From positions 1 through 43,587 of the forward strand of contig NZ_BMVP01000028.1 in assembly GCF_014650775.1 (NCBI RefSeq): 43,587 nt of DNA, read 5' to 3'. Below, piece by piece: positions 40,061-43,587 of the stretch. Position 1 is the stretch's first letter, and each line of letters begins with the position of its first letter. This stretch comes from Streptomyces cirratus. Lineage in GTDB: Bacteria > Actinomycetota > Actinomycetes > Streptomycetales > Streptomycetaceae. The position numbers were made by a program, and so were the translations under genes. Under the pieces are notes generated by a model that saw nothing but the letters and a program-made list of their open reading frames with translations, was not told the DNA's origin and did not search any database.

Positions 40061-40366
40061 GTGGGCGCCGAACCGGGAGCCCATGACGAAGCGGTCCCGG
40101 TCTTCCTGCACACCGGCCCGTGTGAGGGGCCGGATCCCGCCGCCGGCCATCCGTTCGCCGAGACCGGAGCGCTGCGGGCGTTCCGACGGTACACCGGCGA
40201 GGATCGCAGCGGGTGGGGGATCATACGGGTGCCGGACGATCCTGCGCGGGCGCAGGAGGCCGTGGACCAGGCCCTGCGCGCGGCCTTCCCCTCCCCGGAG
40301 GTCGCGCTCGTGCACGTACGGGCGGTGGAGTGCGGCTGTTTCCTCTACGAGGTGCGCCGGCCTTGA
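40061..40366 (+). pseudogene. DUF1203 protein, N-terminally truncated
   Basis: 101 residues corresponding to the second half of DUF1203: VPVFLHTGPCEGPDPAAGHP, then GWGIIRVPDDPARAQEAVDQ, EVALVHVRAVECGCFLYEV, matching 'GPvflH...C...' and 'aFvHvRn.~~GCy.f.v'. The N-terminal half is missing and the GTG at 40061 has no ribosome site. It ends facing the VOC gene and begins at the break with the Ku remnant. Confidence 0.72.
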
Positions 40367-40389
40367 CGGATCATCCTTCCGGTTTGAGT

Positions 40390-40755
40390 TCAGCCAGGCA
40401 CCGGATCTGATCGGTGGCCCAGTACGTTGATCACCCGGCCGTTGGGGTCGCGGACGAAGAAGCGGCGTACCCCCCATTCCTCGTCCCGCAGGGAGTGGAC
40501 GATCTCCGCGCCGCTCTCGCGCACGGCCGCGTAGGCCGCGTCCACGTCGTCCACCTCGATGCTCATGTCGGGGGTGACGGGTGCGGTCTTGTCCCCGGCC
40601 ATGAGGCTGATCTGCGCCGTCGGGTTGGAAGGGGAGGCGAGCATCATGACCCAGCCGTGGTTCATGACCTCCTCGAAGCCGAGCAGGCCGTAGAACTCCC
40701 GGCTCTCCTCCATGGCCTCCGACCGGACATGGGGTACGACGCGGCGGACGGACAT
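40390..40755 (-). CDS. VOC family (glyoxalase/bleomycin-resistance fold) protein
   Basis: 121 residues, two beta-alpha-beta-beta-beta units: VRRVVPHVRSEAMEESREFY, GLLGFEEVMNHGWVMMLAS and IEVDDVDAAYAAVRESGAEI, then WGVRRFFVRDPNGRVINVLG. The family ending 'fr.~DPnG..in~l.h' is present. VOC proteins are small metal-dependent enzymes or binding proteins; the substrate is unknown. ATG 40755. It lies 29 bp downstream of the LuxR regulator on the same strand and may share its transcript. Confidence 0.9.
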   Translation of the reverse strand: MSVRRVVPHVRSEAMEESREFYGLLGFEEVMNHGWVMMLASPSNPTAQISLMAGDKTAPVTPDMSIEVDDVDAAYAAVRESGAEIVHSLRDEEWGVRRFFVRDPNGRVINVLGHRSDPVPG

Positions 40756-40784
40756 CGGCGACTCCTGGGTGGGTGGGTGACAGC

Positions 40785-41450
40785 TCAGGCCAGACCCGCG
40801 GCGATGGCGCGGCGGACGGCGTCCGCACGGTCGCGGATCCCGGCCTTGGCGAACAGGTTGTTGATGTGCGTCTTGACCGTGGCCTCGCTGATGAAGAGCC
40901 GCTCGGCGATGCCCCGGTTGGGCAGGCCCTCGCCGATCAGCGCGAGGACTTCGCGTTCGCGCGGGGTGAGGTCCTCGGGCAGGGGACGGTCGGCCGGGGG
41001 CGCGTGGGTCCTGGCGGTGGCGAGGAGGCGGTCCTGGACCTCGCGGTCGAGTACGGACTGGCCGGCGGCCGCGGCCCGGATCGCGCGGGTGATGTCCTGG
41101 CGTCCGGCGTTCTTGGTCAGGTAGCCGCGGGCCCCCGCGCCCAGCGCGCCGAGGATCGAGTCGTCGTCGGCGAAGGTCGTCAGGACCACCACGGCGACGG
41201 CCGGGTACTCACCGGCCAGCCGGCGGGTCGTCTCGATCCCGTCCATGACGGGCATCCTCAGATCCATGAGCACCACGTCCACCGGGCCGGCCGCGACCGC
41301 CGCCAGCACCTCGGTGGGGTTCGCCGCCGCCGCGACGACCTCGATGCCCTCGGCCAGGGCGAGGACCGCGGCGAGGGGCTCGCGGACGGCGGCCTGGTCG
41401 TCGGCGACGACCACCTTCAACTTCTGCGCCTGTGCTGCGGGTCCGGTCAT
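40785..41450 (-). CDS. NarL/LuxR-family response regulator
   Basis: 221 residues. Receiver domain: acidic pair VVVADDQAAV, phospho-acceptor D63 in VVLMDLRMPVMDG, Thr in VVLTTFADD and Lys in GYLTKNAG. The C-terminal LuxR HTH is DLTPREREVLALIGEGLPNR, GIAERLFISEATVKTHINNL, FAKAGIRDRADAVRRA. Paired with the upstream kinase: ATG 41450 overlaps its stop (ATGA), so the two are translationally coupled. Confidence 0.96.
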   Translation of the reverse strand: MTGPAAQAQKLKVVVADDQAAVREPLAAVLALAEGIEVVAAAANPTEVLAAVAAGPVDVVLMDLRMPVMDGIETTRRLAGEYPAVAVVVLTTFADDDSILGALGAGARGYLTKNAGRQDITRAIRAAAAGQSVLDREVQDRLLATARTHAPPADRPLPEDLTPREREVLALIGEGLPNRGIAERLFISEATVKTHINNLFAKAGIRDRADAVRRAIAAGLA

Positions 41451-42640
41451 TGAGGGATCACTGCCTCCACCTGCCAGTCGCCCTGGTGCGGGCCTTCCGT
41501 GACCGGGCCCGCGGTCAGCGTTCCCCCGAGCAAGGCTACGCGTTCGCGCATGCCGATCAGTCCCATCCCGCTGCCCGCGCCCGGGACCGCCGGGCGGGTG
41601 GCGGGGCGGTTGCGGATCCTCAGCACGGTCGACGCCGGGGCGAACTCCAGCTCCATGGAGACGGCTCCTCCGGGAGCGTGCCGGGCCGCGTTGGTCAGGG
41701 CCTCCTGGGCGATCCGCAGCAGGTTCTGGACCGTCTGGGCGGGCACCTCGCGCACCGTCCCGGTGACGGTGAGGACGTCCCGGTGGCCCGAGGAGGCGAG
41801 CATCGAGGCCAGGGTCTCCCGCAGCGGCAGCGCGTCCTCACGCAGGGCGTGGACGGTCCACTGTGCTTGCTTCAGGCTCTCCTTGACGAGGCGGTGGGCC
41901 TTGGTGTGGGCCTCGCGCACCTTCTCCAGGTCCCCCGTGTCGATCAGCGCGTCGGCCAGCTCCAGCTGCATGTTGATCCCGGCGAGGGAATGCGCCAGGA
42001 CGTCGTGCACGTCCCGGGCGATCCGGCCGCGTTCGGTCAGCACGGCGGTGCGCGCCTCGGCGCGGGCGGCGCGTTCGGCCGACTCCGCCGCGTCGATCGC
42101 CGCCCGTACGGCCTGTCGCTGGCTGCGGTTGACGATGCCGATCAGGACTGGGGCGCCGGTGGTGAGGCCGAACACCCAGGGCAGCGCCTCGTGCCCCGGT
42201 CCCAGGCGGAAGTACAGCACGGCACCGCAGAGCAGGCTGCAGAATCCCGCCACGACGAGGGCCTGCCTGGTCTCCAGCCGGTATCCGATGTGGCCGGCGA
42301 GGAAGAAGGCGAAGAGGTAGCCCGTTCCGCTGCTGCTGAGGCCGATCAGGGCGGCCGCCGCGACGACCCCGAGCGTGAGCCAGCCGACGGCGATGCGCGG
42401 CGGGACCTTGTGTTCGGGCAGCCGGCGGGCCAGCAGCGCGGCGGAGTTGACCACGAACAGGGCTGCCACGGCCAGGCCCCGGCCGCTCGGCCCCATGGGC
42501 CGGATCGTCAGGAGTCCCACGACGACGACCGCGAGGGAGACCACCCACTGCACGCGCACGTCGTGCCCCGGTACAGGGCGCGCGCCCGCACTCCGGCCGG
42601 TGTCGTCGCCGGGGTGCGGGGCGCTCTGGTCTGCGGGCAC
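41447..42640 (-). CDS. sensor histidine kinase, NarX/DesK-like (HisKA_3)
   Basis: 397 residues. An N-terminal membrane domain of about six helices (WVVSLAVVVVGLLTIRPM, ALFVVNSAALLARRL, LTLGVVAAAALIGLSS, YLFAFFLAGHIGY, ALVVAGFCSLLCGAVLYF, WVFGLTTGAPVLIGIV) is followed by a HisKA_3 dimerisation domain with phospho-acceptor His in ERGRIARDVHDVLAHSLAGI and an HATPase with NLLRIAQEALTNAARHAPG and GSGMGLIGMRERV. Typical of actinobacterial kinases of the DesK/LiaS class with few or no extracellular residues, so it probably senses membrane state. GTG 42640. Confidence 0.95.
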   Translation of the reverse strand: MPADQSAPHPGDDTGRSAGARPVPGHDVRVQWVVSLAVVVVGLLTIRPMGPSGRGLAVAALFVVNSAALLARRLPEHKVPPRIAVGWLTLGVVAAAALIGLSSSGTGYLFAFFLAGHIGYRLETRQALVVAGFCSLLCGAVLYFRLGPGHEALPWVFGLTTGAPVLIGIVNRSQRQAVRAAIDAAESAERAARAEARTAVLTERGRIARDVHDVLAHSLAGINMQLELADALIDTGDLEKVREAHTKAHRLVKESLKQAQWTVHALREDALPLRETLASMLASSGHRDVLTVTGTVREVPAQTVQNLLRIAQEALTNAARHAPGGAVSMELEFAPASTVLRIRNRPATRPAVPGAGSGMGLIGMRERVALLGGTLTAGPVTEGPHQGDWQVEAVIPQ

Positions 42641-42660
42641 AGGCCGAAGATACGGCACGG

Positions 42661-43185
42661 TCAGACCGTGGTGCCGAGCACGGGGCGGGTAGCGGCCGTC
42701 GCCACGGCCCGGCTGCGGATGTAGATCGTGGCCACCCGGGTGACGACCTCGGTGAGCGCCATCAGGACGAAGGCCGTGACCCACGCCTGCTGGCTGGTGA
42801 TGTGGTGGGTGAGGCTGAACCGGGCCACGTCGTCGGCGCCTCCGCCGTGCTCCACCCAGGTCTGGAAGCCCATCCGGGCCCCCATCCCGGCGATCCAGAG
42901 GACCGCCGACACGGCGCCCGCCTTGATCAGGAGATCTCCGTCGAGGCTGCGGATCCGGGTGTAGATGCCGCCGGCGATGCCGAGCGCGGCGCCCACGGCC
43001 GTCAGGGCGCCGATCAGGACGAGGTCGTTGCCGTCGGTGGGGACGGAGTCCAGGTACGAGTACCCCACGAAGGCCACGATCGCCAGCGGGAGCAGGAAGG
43101 TCTTCTGGTCCAGACGGCCCTCCCGCAGCTGCCGGAAGACGATCAGGACGAGGGCTATGTCGGTGATCCACTCGGTTGCTGTCAT
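42661..43185 (-). CDS. integral membrane protein upstream of the two-component genes
   Basis: 174 residues, four or five hydrophobic helices: EWITDIALVLIVFRQLREG, TFLLPLAIVAFVGYSYL, DLVLIGALTAVGAALGIAGG, GAVSAVLWIAGMGARMGF and AWVTAFVLMALTEVVTRV. The family resembles CcdC/DUF1453-type membrane proteins in the 'R.l...~~~.~~~.p~~l~~~~.~~.~~~~~~~g~~~G' layout, but the assignment is uncertain. ATG 43185 follows CTGGAGGC. It is 20 bp upstream of the kinase, so probably part of the operon and perhaps its target or sensor partner. Confidence 0.85.
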   Translation of the reverse strand: MTATEWITDIALVLIVFRQLREGRLDQKTFLLPLAIVAFVGYSYLDSVPTDGNDLVLIGALTAVGAALGIAGGIYTRIRSLDGDLLIKAGAVSAVLWIAGMGARMGFQTWVEHGGGADDVARFSLTHHITSQQAWVTAFVLMALTEVVTRVATIYIRSRAVATAATRPVLGTTV

Positions 43186-43302
43186 GCCTCCAGACTGCTG
43201 CGGAGCCGCCTTCCGCACCTGGACCCGGGGGTGGAGAAGGGGGTGGAGATCCGGGCCGGGCGTCGCCGTGGCGGCGGCCCGCTCCGGCGGGCCGGACCGG
43301 GC

Positions 43303-43467
43303 GTGTCTGCACGGGTCCTGTCGGTGGCCACGGACGGGAAGGACCAGGGCGATTCGTTCGAAATGAGCGTCTGGCGGACCGATGGCGGCCTCCTGGACGA
43401 CGCGGCACTGCTGCGCGTCGCGGAGAAGGTCCTGCCGGCCCTCCCGGGGTGGTCCCCGGCCGGCTGA
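43303..43467 (+). CDS. small ORF of uncertain reality
   Basis: 54 residues with protein-like composition (SARVLSVATDGKDQGDSFEM, then SVWRTDGGLLDDAALLRVAE). The GTG at 43303 lacks a clear ribosome site. It may be the tail of a larger gene that has lost its beginning, or a genuine small protein divergent from the membrane-protein gene. Confidence 0.3.
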   Translation: MSARVLSVATDGKDQGDSFEMSVWRTDGGLLDDAALLRVAEKVLPALPGWSPAG

Positions 43468-43587
43468 CGCCACGGCCGGCCGGCGCATGGGCCATGTTTC
43501 GGGCGCGGTCCCGTGCTCTCGCTCCTAGTACTCCAGCAGCGTTTCGCTATCTGGCCTGGTCAGGAGGGCGCGTCGGGAGTGTAGTGG
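43468..43587. other. right edge, no gene seen
   Basis: 120 bp with CTAGTACTCCAGCAGCG near 43526, AT-richer than its surroundings. It could be the start of an insertion sequence that continues beyond the window, but this cannot be judged from here. Confidence 0.25.

Noticed and set aside
43526..43545. Insertion-sequence end at the right edge
   Set aside because: The motif CTAGTACTCCAGCAGCG looks IS-like, but no transposase or second end is inside the window.
1..43587. CRISPR array
   Set aside because: No regularly spaced direct repeats with unique spacers; the repeats found are coding (27595-28185) or short pairs.
1..43587. Biosynthetic gene cluster
   Set aside because: No PKS, NRPS, terpene or RiPP core genes; the deacetylase, epimerase and SRPBCC genes are scattered single units.

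Overview
The window is uniformly GC-rich, with G or C dominating third codon positions, GTG and TTG starts, Shine-Dalgarno sites of the GGAGG type, and many actinobacterial protein families (DUF6247, DUF4232, SUKH, GlxA regulators, CseB-like response regulator, NHEJ Ku, the 53-residue hydrophobic protein). It looks like an accessory region of a Streptomyces or close-relative chromosome. Intact short operons alternate with a high load of broken genes: two unrelated Tn3-type transposase remnants, an IS701-like remnant, an apparently complete IS5-family element, and decayed HxlR, helicase-associated, class-III aminotransferase, CAP, GyrI-like, XdhC, CatB, Ku and DUF1203 genes. That pattern suits a rearranged, possibly arm-proximal part of a linear chromosome (inference).

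Layout. 0.1-5 kb: small secreted I36-type protein, a hypothetical, nadC with a decayed HxlR gene at its 5' end, DUF1330 divergent from a LysR regulator, then a Tn3 scar. 5.3-12 kb: a DUF6247/RelE-like pair, a eukaryote-like ADF/cofilin gene, an NTF2-like protein, an orphan contractile-tail sheath protein, a cold-shock protein, a family also found decayed at 37.9 kb, an EF-hand calcium-binding protein and a CqsA-like (alpha-hydroxyketone autoinducer synthase type) gene. 12-17.4 kb: remnants, a secreted protein, the IS5-family element and a HEAT-repeat protein. 17.7-24.1 kb: ABC exporter (FtsX/MacB permease plus ATPase), sensor kinase and OmpR-type regulator, then a tRNA-like sequence with its own terminator. 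24.2-31 kb: secreted serine hydrolase, NodB-type deacetylase variant, five-repeat Cys-rich secreted protein, GlxA regulator divergent from an epimerase. 31-36 kb: Tn3/XdhC scar, SRPBCC protein, remains of an ABC transporter, a 41-bp palindrome and a large SUKH protein. 36.3-43.6 kb: DUF4232 lipoprotein, flavin-dependent PPOX-like enzyme, small hydrophobic protein, long hairpins, truncated Ku facing truncated DUF1203, VOC protein, and a LuxR/HK two-component operon with a membrane protein.

Most noteworthy are (i) the ADF/cofilin gene at 6168-6579, which keeps the actin-binding signature residues of eukaryotic cofilin but carries a one-base shift in an AAA run; (ii) the CqsA-like gene at 10844-12037; (iii) the lone sheath gene at 7557-8609 lacking the usual N-terminal arm; (iv) the tRNA-like element at 24049-24133; and (v) the perfect-core palindrome at 33612-33652. 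Functional links among these are hypotheses. All family assignments come from reading the sequence; no database search was run.
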